Assembly: GCA_004802725.1 (NCBI GenBank)
Contig: SGPM01000090.1
Span: 1-64,000 of the forward strand
DNA: 64,000 bases
Source of the DNA: Antrodiella citrinella
Lineage: Eukaryota; Basidiomycota; Agaricomycetes; Polyporales; Steccherinaceae
Direction of reading: 5' to 3'
Shown here: positions 1 through 11,222 of the stretch, one piece after another
Position numbering within the stretch: the stretch's first letter is position 1
How the letters are laid out: each line of letters opens with the position of its first letter
Translations under genes and position numbers: made by a program
Notes under the pieces: generated by a model
The model's input: the letters and a program-made list of their open reading frames with translations, nothing else
Told to the model about the DNA's origin: nothing
Database searches by the model: none

Positions 1-1338
1 CGTAGCGTAAGCACAATTCAAGTTCCGACATTCATTTCATAAGGATGCAAGAGGTGTTCCTCAGTTTCTGACTCGTAGTTCACATTTTTGGGCTAGGTTT
101 AGTGGGGTCGTACCTCCCACATTGCCTTCAGTTTGGGTGAGGTTCAGTGTAGTGTAGCTACAATGTTGTTATTTCGAACCCAGAATGCTAACCCTAATAT
201 TATTATATGTAGAGTCAAGGGTTTACTTGCCGAAAAGGTTTCTCGACTTCAGTTTCTGGACTCTCATCGGCCTCCATCAGCGGCCGCACTGCTCATCCGC
301 GCCACCACTCATTTACTCTGGCAGCCGAAAAGTGGATGAAAGTGGGTGGCCATTTTTGAGCAGCCCTATTGCCATGTCACGTCGAGGACTTCGAAGTTCA
401 GACTTCCCGTGAAAGTCGGGTTCTATGGTAGACGCCACGCTTAGCAGAGTTCATGAATCATCAGACACCATCTGGCAACTCACCGAGAAAGTCGGATTCT
501 ATACGATAATGCTGCATGCATCTTGAGGGTTTGGAGAAGTACCGACCGGCTGAGAATCTAGCGTACACCTCCGTCTAACAACCCCTTGACGAAGTCACCC
601 GAGTTGTTGTCGAGGGCGATTCAAGGTAGGACGGTCATAACCCTTACTATCATTAGCGAGAAAAGTGAGGAAGTACGAAGGTGCAGTCGAGGGGCGGCGA
701 TTGAGACTTGAGTTCGAGTGATCCGGCAGATCCCCGCAACTTACAATTGGCATACAAAAAACGATTCATCTGGTGATGTTTCTCTATGTTCACTCTGAGC
801 AGGAAACACAATCGTTGTGTAGCTTTGAACTTGAAGGACTCCGCGAGCTATTTAGTATTGACATTGTTCACCTTCGGCGCGCTGGTGTCACTGCCAGCAG
901 TCTGGTCACATGTCACAATCACAGGCTATGACCAGTGACGTGCATTAATATTCCACGTTGATCATGAGCCTTCACAACCTCTTCCATACGGTGGCTGTAT
1001 ATGTCGACTGGATTTTCTCCTGGTATCGTGCGCTCTTACATATCAGAACGACGTGGACAAGGACCTGCTCATTGTGGGCGAACTGAATTCCTCCAGAAGA
1101 GCGCTACCGCACCAAGCTTGACTTGGAACAATGCTTGACATCGGAGATCTGATGCTGCTGCTGCTGCTACCCCGGCGGCGCATGTGATGTGTGTTCTCTA
1201 GCGTCCAGCTCTCAAAAGTCGCCCCTTCGTTGGGTTGTGTCTCATAAGAACACACCGTGGCAGTCTCATCGCGTTTTCATTCGAATCATCCTACCACCTG
1301 GGTCACCAAGCACGACCGACTATTCCGGATTGCGAGCC
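1..1338. other. gene-poor left edge
   Basis: No coding region could be supported here. Open frames are short, overlap on both strands and show no recognisable motif. A 16-nt near-identical direct repeat (gaaagtcggRttctat) occurs at 411-426 and 486-501, 75 nt apart. The segment may be decayed gene or transposon sequence, but no terminal repeats or transposase motifs were seen. Confidence 0.4.
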
Positions 1339-1488
1339 ATGGATGGCTGCCAGGACATCTCGAATCAACTTGAAGAGGCAACGATCAACTTCACCGACCT
1401 GCTTTATGAGATCCCGGGCAAGTCATCTTATCACAATTCAGATCATCGTCTAGAGTTGAATGATCGTCCTATTAGTATTGGTAGTTGT
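1339..1488 (+). pseudogene. possible first-exon remnant of a fungal membrane-protein family
   Basis: A short open stretch starts at ATG 1339 and contains the phrases NFTDLLYEIPG and YHNSDHRLELN. These resemble, from memory only, the N-terminal region of an uncharacterised agaricomycete membrane-protein family. No membrane-spanning continuation in the same family style follows; the next coding exons belong to another family. It is therefore read as a leftover first exon. It could also be the first exon of the gene beginning near 1568, although no clean splice junction joining the two was found. Confidence 0.2.
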
Positions 1489-1567
1489 GACCGCTATATC
1501 GACCACGTATCTGTGCGTACACCTTCTTACGCGACCTCACAAGGTTCTCATTTTCAAACACACACAG

Positions 1568-2662
1568 ATGGGAGTTTTTGACATCTCTCGATTTTGATTG
1601 GAGCTTCGTCCAACGACGAAGGGCGATTACATTGCCAACGGTGCACTCGCGCACATTGATTACATTCTGTCCTTTGCATTGCTCATCTCGAGTTGGCTTC
1701 TTTAGGTGTCGTACTTGATAGGGCGCTACCTTGCTTTATGCGCTGTTTGCGTTGCGTGAGTCTTCTACTTGTCTAAAACAATAAATCGTTCATCTGACAT
1801 TAGCTCAATGCATAATGCGAAGTCTATATGGCTATAGCTCGCCCATGTCTATAATACAGAACTTTACTGACGTTTACTCCTGTGAAGTCATTAGAGGTGG
1901 AAAGTTTATGCAAATATTGTTCATAGTGCGTCAACTGTCGTACGGAACGCTCCTGTAATAAACGACCGATGTGTCAACTAGGCCCTTAGCAACAGTGTCA
2001 ATGCATTTGCGAGTCTCAATCTCGCTGTACGAACGTAAGCTGATTCCTCTCAACGACCCACACGTATCGAATTGACTAATACCGTGAACTAGAATGGCTG
2101 TCTGGTCCTATGATCGAAGAATTGTCATTCTTCTAATCCTCCTCCTCATCTGTCAATGGGCCGTCATTATAGCAGGTGAGGTTGCATACCTTGGTGCGGT
2201 TTTTAAACATTCACACTTCGAGTCCTTTCTAGAGATCTTTGTGTGCTCCTTGATGCACCTATTTTCCTTCAAAGATGCACTGGCAGGCTTCGCTCAATCG
2301 GTCACCAGATATACTCCAATCGCGTATACACTGGCGCTTGACATTGTCGTTTTCACTCTGACGACTTACAAAACACTAAAAATGGGATCGAAACGTACCC
2401 GGCTCATGGATCGCGTCTTGAAGGAAGGATTGTTTTACTTTGTTGCCGTGTAAGCTGTCTTTGCTGCTCAAGCGTATGGTACATTGACTGACTGTGCAGA
2501 CAGTATTATAATCAATTTTCTATTGACATTCGTAATGTCTCGTTTAATCGAAATCACGAACGTCTTTCCACCGGCCATAGTTGTTTCTGTACGTCTCACG
2601 TTATCCGAGTATAGGTGGTCCATTTACCAATATCTGTGCACAACGCATGGGTAAGCAGATGA
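1568..2662 (+). CDS. multi-pass membrane protein, agaricomycete DUF6533-like type (5' end unresolved)
   Basis: Seven exons can be chained by frame and GT-AG signals: 1568-1640, 1706-1755, 1860-1925, 1990-2034, 2093-2175, 2275-2451 and 2504 onward. The first begins with WEFLTSLDFDWSF, followed by hydrophobic YLIGRYLALCAVCVA, then SLNLAVRTMAVWS and a helix (VILLILLLICQWAVI). Later come TLALDIVVF, a TYKTLKMGSKRTRLMDR loop and FYFVAVIIINFLLTFV. This is the layout of basidiomycete membrane proteins of unknown function related to DUF6533: helices separated by an RTxAVW motif and a TxYK basic loop. The start codon and first helix were not found. The end is uncertain; the frame used closes at 2662. 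It may be an intact gene with a missed first exon or a decaying copy. Confidence 0.45.
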
Positions 2663-3544
2663 TCGCCAATCGACTTGTGCGCAGAGTCTCCAATTTTTCG
2701 AAGACGGCGCCGGCCGTATAGTGAGCATTCCTGATTTTGTGTATTGTGAAGTGTCCTGACAAGTTCGCTTAGTTTGACAACAGAAGATCGGTTTGCTTTT
2801 CAACCTGTCTCTACGAGGAATTGTGATCTAGATGGTGGAGAAACTTCGTCCTAGGCGTCTCGCATCGATAATGTCCACTTGTTTAGGCTCGCCATACGGT
2901 CGTATCGTTATAGGCACAAAATGTGTCTCAAATTGACAGGAGATAGGTCCGTCCACCGCTGTGCTCGTTCGTGTTGTGTGAGACGCACCCAAGAGAGCCC
3001 AATAGTCGCAGTTGGCAAGACACCAGTACTGGAACGTGGGTCCAATGGTACACGTACCTCGGTCATGCGCAGCTTTCTAGAAAATCTGGTAATTGCGCGC
3101 CCAGTCCCAGCTCGTGGTCATGTACATCCGTGGTGTCGTCGGACAGCCGGCCAAGCTTAGGGCGCGCATGGCCTGTCACCATTGACAGGGCACGAGGCGG
3201 AATCCTTGCGGTGGTATGGTAGATATTTACGGCTGCGAAGAGACAACATATAACGCGTCGGACAATCTGCTTGTTGCGCCGCACTTACATATGAAGGTAC
3301 GGAAAAGCCTTCTATTGGTTCTATCAACGCTCGTTTGACGTTGCCGAGGGAAAGCTATGCTTCTCTTCGCTCGACGAACGTGCATCTCTCGACTGATTCC
3401 GCACATCGCATTCCACCCTTCTGCAACCGCTACGTTTGAAGTATGTATATGTAACTCTCCATGTGGTCCCGATATCTCCATAGAACCATATCAAGACGAA
3501 TTTATAGATCCCCTTGTCGGAGATGGAGTGGGAAAGTACCATGA
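2663..3544. other. intergenic region upstream of the SurE gene
   Basis: About 0.9 kb between the membrane-protein gene and the TATA box of the SurE-like gene. Open frames on both strands overlap each other and none has a recognisable motif or a plausible intron chain. Nothing else was seen. Confidence 0.4.
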
Positions 3545-3551
3545 TATAAAA
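3545..3551 (+). promoter_or_regulatory. TATA box of the SurE-like gene
   Basis: TATAAAA lies 63 nt upstream of the ATG at 3614, a usual TATA-to-start distance for a fungal gene with a short leader. Identified by sequence match only. Confidence 0.45.
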
Positions 3552-3613
3552 GTGAGCATCTTTGCTTCGTTGTCATCCCATCGTTCAACTGTCGCACCCT
3601 TAGGATCACCAGC

Positions 3614-4927
3614 ATGTTTGTTCGTGTGCTTGCTGCCTTGTACTTGGTCGTGTCGGTCGCCGGCATCTCCATTGGTCCTATCAACATCGGCTTCCCCGGA
3701 CCCGGCCCCGCCGTCAAGAACATCATCTTGACAAACGACGATGGGTGGGCTACTGCGATGATGCGTGCCCAGATGGACGCTCTGATCGCCGAGGGCTACA
3801 ACGTATGTCTTTCTCACAACAGGTTGATTTGCATGCTGAACATCACTCTTGTATAGGTTGTCATGTCTGCTCCCTCCGAGAATCAGTCCGGGACGAGCTC
3901 CAAGTCTGCTCCTCCGACTGTTTTGAACATCACCTGCGAGTTCGGCACTTGTGATGTGGGCTCGCCCGCTGTGGGAACCAACGCTTCGAATAGTAAGTAC
4001 GATCACAGCTCATATTGCAAACAAACTTCTAGGCTCACCCTGGCCTCTCATCAGCGCGCATTAACTACGTGAACTCATTCCCGTACGTCTTCTCCACGTA
4101 GCTTACACTTTTATTGCTGACAACCTGTACACACCGACTCGGACAGAGTGAATGCAGTTCAGTATGGCCTGTCCACCCTCGCGCCCAAGTTCTTCAACGG
4201 GAAGCCCGACTTCGTGGTGAGCGGCCCCAACGTCGGCAGTAAGTTTGGCATATTCGTAGACATCGAAGCCTGTCGAGATGATCCTGATCATGGCTCAAAT
4301 TTAGCAAACCTTCTCGGCGACGTGATGAACTCGGGCACAATGTACGCATTCGTCTTCCTTCTGCCTCAACCATTTACGCTGACCTTCTGACTTGCCTCGC
4401 GTTGACGTCCGTTGTCCGTTGTCCATTGCAGCGGCGCAGCGTGTGAAGCAGCGAAACAAGGCATCCCTGCAGTGGCCTTCTCGGGATCCAACCTTTCCCA
4501 AATCGCATACACGACCCTCCTCTCGGACCCTACATCCATCGACTCCCGCGCGTCCTTCCTCAACTCCAAGCTCACCACTACCTTCCTGCACACGCTCTTT
4601 GCCTCGCCTGCGCGTCCCATCCTCCCTGCCAACATCACCCTCAACGTCAACTTCTCCCCGATCACGCAGTGCACGAGCGCGTTCGATTACAAGTTCGTGT
4701 TAACGCGCGTCGAGCCGATCGGGCAGGGCGGGGCGGTCGCGGGGCAGGACGTGCAGACGTGTGGGACGACGACGTTACCGGATGAGTCGACGGTGTCGCA
4801 TAGTGGCGGATGCTTTGTCACTGTGTCGGTCATTGATGCGGTGAACAAGGTGGATGTGGACGCGAAGACCCAGGCGTTTGTGTTAAATAGGATTGGGCAG
4901 TTGCTTTCGTGCTTTACGGGGGCATGA
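3614..4927 (+). CDS. secreted SurE-like acid phosphatase / nucleotidase
   Basis: SurE-family enzymes remove phosphate from nucleoside monophosphates or other phosphoesters using a metal bound at an N-terminal DD pair. Six exons rebuild one frame: 3614-3802, 3857-3992, 4055-4082, 4147-4238, 4305-4341 and 4432-4927. The product starts with a hydrophobic signal peptide (MFVRVLAALYLVVSVAG). Next come the hallmark ILTNDDGWA, then SAPSENQSG, the VSGPNVGSN-type loop completed across an intron (GPNVGTNLLGD), SGTIGAA and a conserved GIPAVAFSG. About 325 residues is a normal length for the fungal secreted form. The start is fixed by the signal peptide and the TATA box 63 nt upstream. Secretion suggests phosphate scavenging outside the cell; this is inferred. 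The substrate cannot be read from sequence. Confidence 0.88.
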
Positions 4928-5414
4928 TTAGCGGAGACCGAAGAATTGCAGTTTTCAACGGGGGTTTGGGCAGGGAAAAAAGGTGTTCTCTATACTATGA
5001 CATAGCTACGATTATCGTAGATGCCAATTCATGATCACTTACGATATAGAGGAGCATTGGTATGAAGATAGAGAGTTTAGACTCTGGTTCCTTGAACGTT
5101 GACGATTGAACGTTGCATGTTGCACGTTGAAGGGATCTAATCAGATTGCAACATCAGACTAAGTACGGAGGACCTTTACATACCAGCTAAATCCCACACC
5201 GAGTATTCGGAGACCGAAGGGCGCAAGAAAGACATAGAACCAGAGTCAGATGAGGCGGCATCTGTCAGGCCATTACCGACAGTCTGCTAGGGTAATCTTG
5301 TCTGTAAAGTTTCAAACGAGGATCGTTCATTGCAGGGAATAAGGTAGTCAGAATGCTATAGTTTGTACAAGTCACAACAGATCCAGAATACTTCACCAGT
5401 ATACATACCACTGT
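4928..5414. other. 3' flank between convergent genes, with a short ACGTTG repeat
   Basis: The SurE-like gene and the BBC1-type gene end towards each other here. At 5093-5131 the hexamer ACGTTG or a near copy recurs about every 10-14 nt. No coding feature was seen. Confidence 0.4.
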
Positions 5415-6487
5415 TCACACCGACACCACGTTCACCCCCTCCGGGACCTTCGCAGCCAACACCGTCCCCAAATACGCCTCCATCCCCACGGGCCTATAAA
5501 TCCATATCTCGCCCTCCGTCATCCGACTCAAATCGTACTTCTCCCTCTTCGGGGGGCTCCCGACGCTCTGCTCGACGACCTCCAGGACGCCAATGACACC
5601 TGGCTTGACGCTCATCCCGTCCCCAACAGCCTCGCTGGGGACGCTCTCAGCAACAACGATCGCCGTATGGTCCGGGTCTCCCAAGCTCGCATGCCCGCCA
5701 CTCGCGAACTCCACTTTCGCGCTGCGCCACTGCACGATATCACCCCTGCGCACCCTGTCGTCCCCGCCCCGCCACTTCCCCACTGGCGGTTGTCTGGAGG
5801 AGGAGGAGGCTTTGCCAGAGAAGATGAGGTGCCCATGCGTGCACGCCGTACTCGGGACCGGTGCAGGCACGTAATCGAACTGCTCGAAATACTTGAGCGC
5901 TTCACTCGCGAGGTCCCAGCACTCGCCCCTCAGACAGTACTCCCCCGTCCCCTCGTAGCTCTCCGCGAACCCCGCCACCGTCTCCCCGTACGTCTCATGC
6001 GCCTCCACGAGCGCCGCCCTGTCCATCGGCTTGGGGGTAGGCAGGTAAAATGCGGACCGCTGCACCGCCCGCGCGTCGTTCGGGTCGGCGGAGGCGTGGG
6101 CACTGAAAGTGACGGTGTACCAGCAGAAAGAGAGGTCCGCGAAAATCACGCCGCCGTGGATGACCTTCTTCGCGCCTTGCGTCTCCCATGCGGACATGTA
6201 TCCCGGTACGGCGGCGTTCTCAAGCGGAGGGGGCAGGGCTTTCTCGGATTTGTACCATGCGCTGTCCCAGTGCGTTTGGGAGGAGAAGAATTGGGCGAGG
6301 TCTTGGGCGCCGGAGCCGTATTGCGTCGGCGGTGGGTATGAGAGTGCGAACTCGCCTGTGGAGGAGACGTTCGGGCTTGTAAGTTTGGGACGTGCCCAGG
6401 TGGCTACGGGAGGAGGCTGCGACAAGAATGAGTTGTGTTCAAGCAACTGTATGGGTATCACTGCGGACAAAGTACCGTTCCACACAT
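5415..6487 (-). CDS. stand-alone BBC1/AIM3-type cysteine-protease-fold protein
   Basis: The protein resembles the C-terminal domain of fungal BBC1/AIM3 actin-patch proteins, which adopts an NlpC/P60-like papain fold. Visible motifs are GEYCLRGECWDLASEAL (Cys at the nucleophile position), KWRGGDDRVRRGDIVQW and GDPDHTAIV (His of the dyad), near residues 205, 270 and 295. SH3 and proline-rich parts of full BBC1 are absent. The long frame opens with a GTG, so the start proposed here is ATG at 6487: a 12-nt exon (MCGT), a GT-AG intron, then the PPPVATWARP stretch in frame. It sits about 100 nt downstream of the KHDC4-like gene on the same strand. It may be an active hydrolase or a binding domain; catalysis is not shown. 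Confidence 0.65.
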
Positions 6488-6590
6488 GGGATAACGCGTA
6501 GATTACGAAAAGGTCACCAAATCATTTTCGTTTCCTAGAAAGGGTTACGCAGGGATTGCAGAATCATTCCTCCGCCGGATAAAAAGAGAG

Positions 6591-8270
6591 TTAGCCCTGC
6601 GCAATCGCTTCTGGAAAACGAAAAGGCTTGGGCGGTAATCCTCTTCGCTCGTGCGTGAAAATGGCCCTTTGCACGCAGTGTATGCTACTCACCGGCGGTG
6701 CGCTGGACGCAGCGACTGGCTCCCTCGACGAACTAATCTGCCCCACGCCCGATGCTTTCAACTGTCCCTGCCCTCGTCTGCTCTCAAAGTACTCGTCCAG
6801 CAACGAGAAGAACGCAGTCTTGTCCTCTAAGGACAGATTCGACCAGTCAATCTTGGGTTGGTCCGTTGCTGTGGAATCGTTCCTGCTGATAGAAGAGGGC
6901 AGAGGCGGATCGGGGGATATTTCATTTGGCTGACGAGTGAACCGTCTTGCTGGGGGAGCAGGAGGAGTCGATGATACTGGACTGGGGGTTGTAGACGTCG
7001 ACTGTCTGCGCGGCAAGGGCGGAGCAGCCGGGGGCGGCGCCGCTCCAGGCTGTGGGGGAACATAACCCTGTAAAGCATTGCGGTTAGCTCGACACAAAAT
7101 GGGACAGGACGCCAACCAGGTCAGTCAAGGCCACGACCTCACAAAGCGACTGCTGAATACGAAGCAGATCACTAGCAAACTCAAAAGAGAACGTATACAT
7201 ACGGCATAGGCACTGTAAGCAGCGTATTGCATCTGGGCTTGATGCAGTTCCATTTGTTGATGCTGCAGTTGCACCTTGACCTTCGCATGCTCTTCTCGAA
7301 CTACCTCCAGGAGATCTTCTGTCAGCACTTTAGCACGAGTAACTTGACCTTCATCAGGCCCTCTGTAGTCGTAGTGAGTACGAAGTTATATAAACGACAT
7401 ACAAGCACTCACGTCACATGAATGAACATTGGCTCATCGTGCTCCTGACCAGTCTCTTGATCGACAAACCCAGACCCAATGCCTTTGATCTGCACACGGG
7501 TCCCCGTCTCTTGCTGTATGTACTTGACGAACATACCCTGCGTAATATAACATCAGCCAAAATAATGCGTGAGACGGGGTGGTGGGAAATTTACAGATGG
7601 CCCAACGACTTTCGCTCGTACGTTGAAGTTCCGGATAGAATCAATGCCAACAGGTATCTTCTCTTCCGGCCATTTACGCTGTCACATAAACTGTAATCAG
7701 CAAGAGGCCGTGTCGAATAGACATATCACGCACCTTCTCCCGCATTCTGTCTTTCTTGTCTTCCACCAACGAACCCATGTCCATCGAAATCAACTCATTA
7801 ACCTTGTCAGTAGCGTTCTGCAGCATTTCCTGCGATGTGGCGGAGAGATGTAGATACAGAGGTGGGTCTTTCTCGGTCGCTTTCGTCCGATCAGGATACC
7901 ACGTCCCCTTTGTGCTCACAGAAGCCCCCGTGTCTTCATGTATCTGCAGGATGAACTGAGCCAGTGAACGGATACAAACATGAACAACTGTACACACCTG
8001 AGACTGTGTCGAACCCTTGGTCAACAGGTAGCGATTCCTCACGTCGTTGATGTCAATGTCGTGCACGAAATCGCCGTCATGGGGGTCTTTCGGTCCCAGA
8101 GTCCCCGAGCCTGTGGCGCCAGCGAACTGAGCAGCGATTTTGGCTGCTATTGCAGCGGCGGCAGCGGCAGCCTCTGCGGCGGTCTTGCCTTCGTCGGGTT
8201 TGGCTGCTTTTGCAGGGGGTTCGCCGTCAGTCGGGGGACCCGCTTGATCCCACTTGCGTTTGGAAGACAT
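6591..8270 (-). CDS. KHDC4-like KH-domain RNA-binding protein
   Basis: The homolog in animals (KHDC4/BLOM7) binds RNA and activates pre-mRNA splicing with the PRP19 complex. The product opens with MSSKRKWDQ, the family signature, followed by an alanine-rich stretch and DINDVRNRYLLTKG. A KH-type region then contains GTWYPDRTKA and YLHLSA, and a second one contains VGIDSIRNFNVRAKVVGP, GMFVKYIQQETGTRVQIKG and MFIHVTG. A Gln-rich helix and a proline-rich tail follow. Exons: 7998-8270, 7734-7943, 7595-7678, 7413-7537, 7203-7362 and 6591-7067. The last exon may instead be spliced at a GTGAGT near 6693, changing the C-terminal residues. It is divergent from the helicase gene with 260 nt between the two starts. 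Confidence 0.82.
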
Positions 8271-8531
8271 GGCTGCGTCGGAGGGAGAGTGTAAGTAGTG
8301 GATGAGAAGAAGGAGAGGATGCCAAGAAGCTGCTTGAGTGATTAGAAGTAGCTACTGATGGTGAATAGAAACGTAACAGAGAGTTAAGTAACACACTAAG
8401 GAGTTAATTTAACGCGGAAGTTTTGGCTTTGCCAGCGCAAGAAGCGGGCGCTTGCTCTGCACCCTCTTCTTCCTTCCCTCGTTAGTCCATTTTTGAGACG
8501 TTTACTCTGTCTCTCTCTTTGAGTCGCTGGC

Positions 8532-10941
8532 ATGTCCGTTCTTTTCAAGTCCCTCAAGCTTTCTGCTCCTGTTTCTGCGAGGAGTCTCCTGCGAGCCAGC
8601 AGGGCTGGAATTATCCTACCACGGTCTGGTAAGTGCTAAATTACTGTCATTTGCAGGCTCGTCACTAATTTACATTCACGACAGCGTTGCCAGCAACTTC
8701 GCTCGCAGTACGATGGTCGAGTGCTGCTGCTGCTCAGGCGGTAGAGGCTCTGGAGTCGGTTCCTATCACCGTCACCGAAGTTCCGTCGAGCGCGAAAGCT
8801 GCCTTCGAGGAACCCGCTGAGCTCGAGGAAGAGCACTCCGCCATCGAGGATGACCAGCCTGCCTTCTCTACCCTCGAGGGCATCGTCTCCGCTGGCACCC
8901 TCAAGGCGATCACCATGGCTCCTATGTCGCTCACGACCTTGAGTCCCGTCCAAGCTGCTGTCCTTCCTTTACTCCCCGACCTCATTCGTCCCCACGATGC
9001 CGAGGCGGGACACGACAGCTCCAAAACTCCTCGTGACTTGCTCGTCAAGGCTAGGACGGGTACCGGAAAGACCATCGCGTTCCTCGTCCCTGCTATCGAG
9101 GCCCGTCTCGCTGACCTCAAGCGCGAGAGCGCGAAGGCGAAGACGGACGCAGGTATGGATGCGAAGTTCGAAATTCGGGCGCGGAGACAGTACGGTCGCG
9201 ACAACGCTGGTGTCATCATCATCAGTCCTACGCGCGAGCTGGCGACACAGATCGCTGTCGAAGCTACGAAGCTCGTTAGGTTCCACACAGGCATGCAAGT
9301 TCACCTGCTTGTTGGTGGAGAGAGCAAGAGCCAGCAGCTTCGCCACTGGATGCAAAATACGAGAGATATTATTGTCGCCACTCCGGGAAGGCTGAGGGAT
9401 ATGATGGAAAACGAGCCGGAGGTCGCAGAACCAATATCGAAGGCTAAGATGGTGAGTACCACGTCGTGTGACCTTAATTCTAGCTAATTGTTTTACCCTT
9501 TAACAGCTCATTCTCGATGAAGCTGATAGTCTATTAGAGATGGGTTTCCGGGAGGAAGTTCAGGCTATCGCTAAAGCGATGCCCCAGGCTCCCGAACGTC
9601 AGACTTTCCTCTTCTCCGCCACAGTCGAGAAGAACATCCAACAGGTTGCGCGCGCAACTTTGGATAAGAACCACACATTCATCAACTGTGTGTCGGACAC
9701 CGCGTCCCCTGTGCATGCCCACGTTTCTCAGCACAGCACAGTGCTATCGTCACCGGCCGAGCAGATACCTCATGTTCTCCGTCTCATCGCACACGACCAG
9801 CTCACCAACCCTGGCAAATCCAAAGTGCTTCTTTTCCTGCCGACCACTAAAATGACCCAGCTTTACGGTACCATCCTGCATCAGCTGCAGAGGTCTTTAC
9901 CCAACCCTCGTACTCGTCTGTACGAGATCCACTCCCGTCGCACTCAGCAATACCGCACCCGGATGTCCCACGAGTTCAGGAACGATATTAGCGGTGCCTC
10001 CGTTCTCGTCAGCTCCGACGTCTCCGCTCGCGGTGTTGACTACCCCGGTGTTACCCGTGTCATCCAAGTCGGTATCCCCGGCTCATCTGAGCAGTACGTC
10101 CACCGTGTCGGACGTACAGGACGTGGTAAGGAAAAACATGGACGCGCCGATATTGTGCTCCTTCCCTGGGAAGCTGGTTTCCTGTCGTGGCAGTTGACCA
10201 ACGTCCCCATGAAGCCTGTCCTGAGCAGCGAGATCCTCGACGAGGTGACCGCGCTCACTGAAAAGCATGATTCGGAGTCGACGTCGCGCGTGCGGTTCAC
10301 CCACCCTTACATGCCCAAGCTCGCTAACTTCGATGCGGAGGTCAAGAAGCTGCAGGAGGCGATGGACGAGGACGCGGTCAAGGAGACGATGCTTTCGCTA
10401 ATGGGGTACTACATCTCCCGCTCGGGTGACTTGAGGTGCCAGAAGAGCGTCATCATTGCCGGGCTGAAGCTCTGGTCTGTTGAGGCGGGTGGGCTCATTG
10501 AGCCGCCGTATATCTCGGATGCGTTCTTGAGCAAGCTTGGTGCGGGTGGTGGTGGAGGGGGCGGCGAGGCGCGGGATGCAGAGCTATAAGCGTCGCGACG
10601 ATCGCAAGAGCTCGTGGTCAGACCGTGGTGGAGACAGGGACGGAGGAAGTGGACGTGGGGGATATGGTGGCGGTGACCGTGAGGGAGGCAGCTTCGGAGG
10701 AAGGGACAGAGGTAGCTTCGGCGGTGCCAGGGAAGGAAGGAGCTTCGGAGGAGCAAGGGAAGGTGGCAGTTTCGAACCCAGAGAGCCTTGGGAGCCTCGC
10801 AGCTTTGGTGGAGGCGGAGAGGGAGGTGGAAGTGGTAGATTCGAGCGCAAACGGGAGGGGTTCACCTACGGACGGGGCAAGAATCCTGCGCATCGCCAGG
10901 ACGAGGCCTGGTTCATGCGCGGCACGGAGAGGTCGTCATGA
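8532..10941 (+). CDS. MSS116: mitochondrial DEAD-box RNA helicase, MSS116 type, with frameshifted RGG tail
   Basis: MSS116-type helicases unwind RNA in mitochondria and help group I/II intron splicing and translation. Exons are 8532-8628, 8685-9451 and 9507 onward. The N-terminus is basic and Ser/Arg-rich, as in a mitochondrial presequence. Helicase motifs appear in order: SPVQAAVLPLL (Q motif), ARTGTGKT (I), PTRELATQ (Ia), TPGRLRD (Ib), LDEADSLL (II), FSAT (III), VSSDVSARGVDYPGV (V) and HRVGRTGRG (VI). The open frame stops at 10589, but the next frame continues to 10941 with a tail rich in SFGG and GGR repeats, as expected for the basic tail of this family. The frames switch inside a G-rich run at 10540-10565. 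No GT-AG intron fits, so a one-base indel or sequencing error is likely. Confidence 0.85.
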
Positions 10942-11222
10942 GCATGCGAGGTCGCCCTTTCAGCTTCACCACTGACCGACCGGGGTTCGTTCATCGTTTC
11001 CTGACTACTCTTATGGCTCCATTTGGAGGATTCGATGGCCATGTTAGACACCGTCTCTCGTAGTGCACTATTAACAAGTATTGATAACTCATGTAATTTG
11101 GTCGTAGTACTATTAATATCTAGACACCACCCACACTCACACACTCTACATTGTAGTTGTATACATTCGTTGCAACTCACCCACTCCGTTCGATACTTAA
11201 CATGATTCTCAGATGTATGAAT
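10942..11222. other. convergent 3' region of MSS116 and CTP synthase
   Basis: About 280 nt separate the two stop codons of genes that end towards each other. A T-rich, AT-rich centre around 11050-11200 probably holds both polyadenylation regions. No separate gene was seen. Confidence 0.4.

Noticed and set aside
3491..4006. 171-codon minus-strand frame
   Set aside because: Antisense to the SurE-like exons, which have clear motifs.
5093..5131. ACGTTG short repeat
   Set aside because: Only a few imperfect units; no sign of function.
5667..6341. 224-codon plus-strand frame
   Set aside because: Antisense shadow of the BBC1-type gene; Arg/Pro-rich composition is caused by the GC-rich coding strand.
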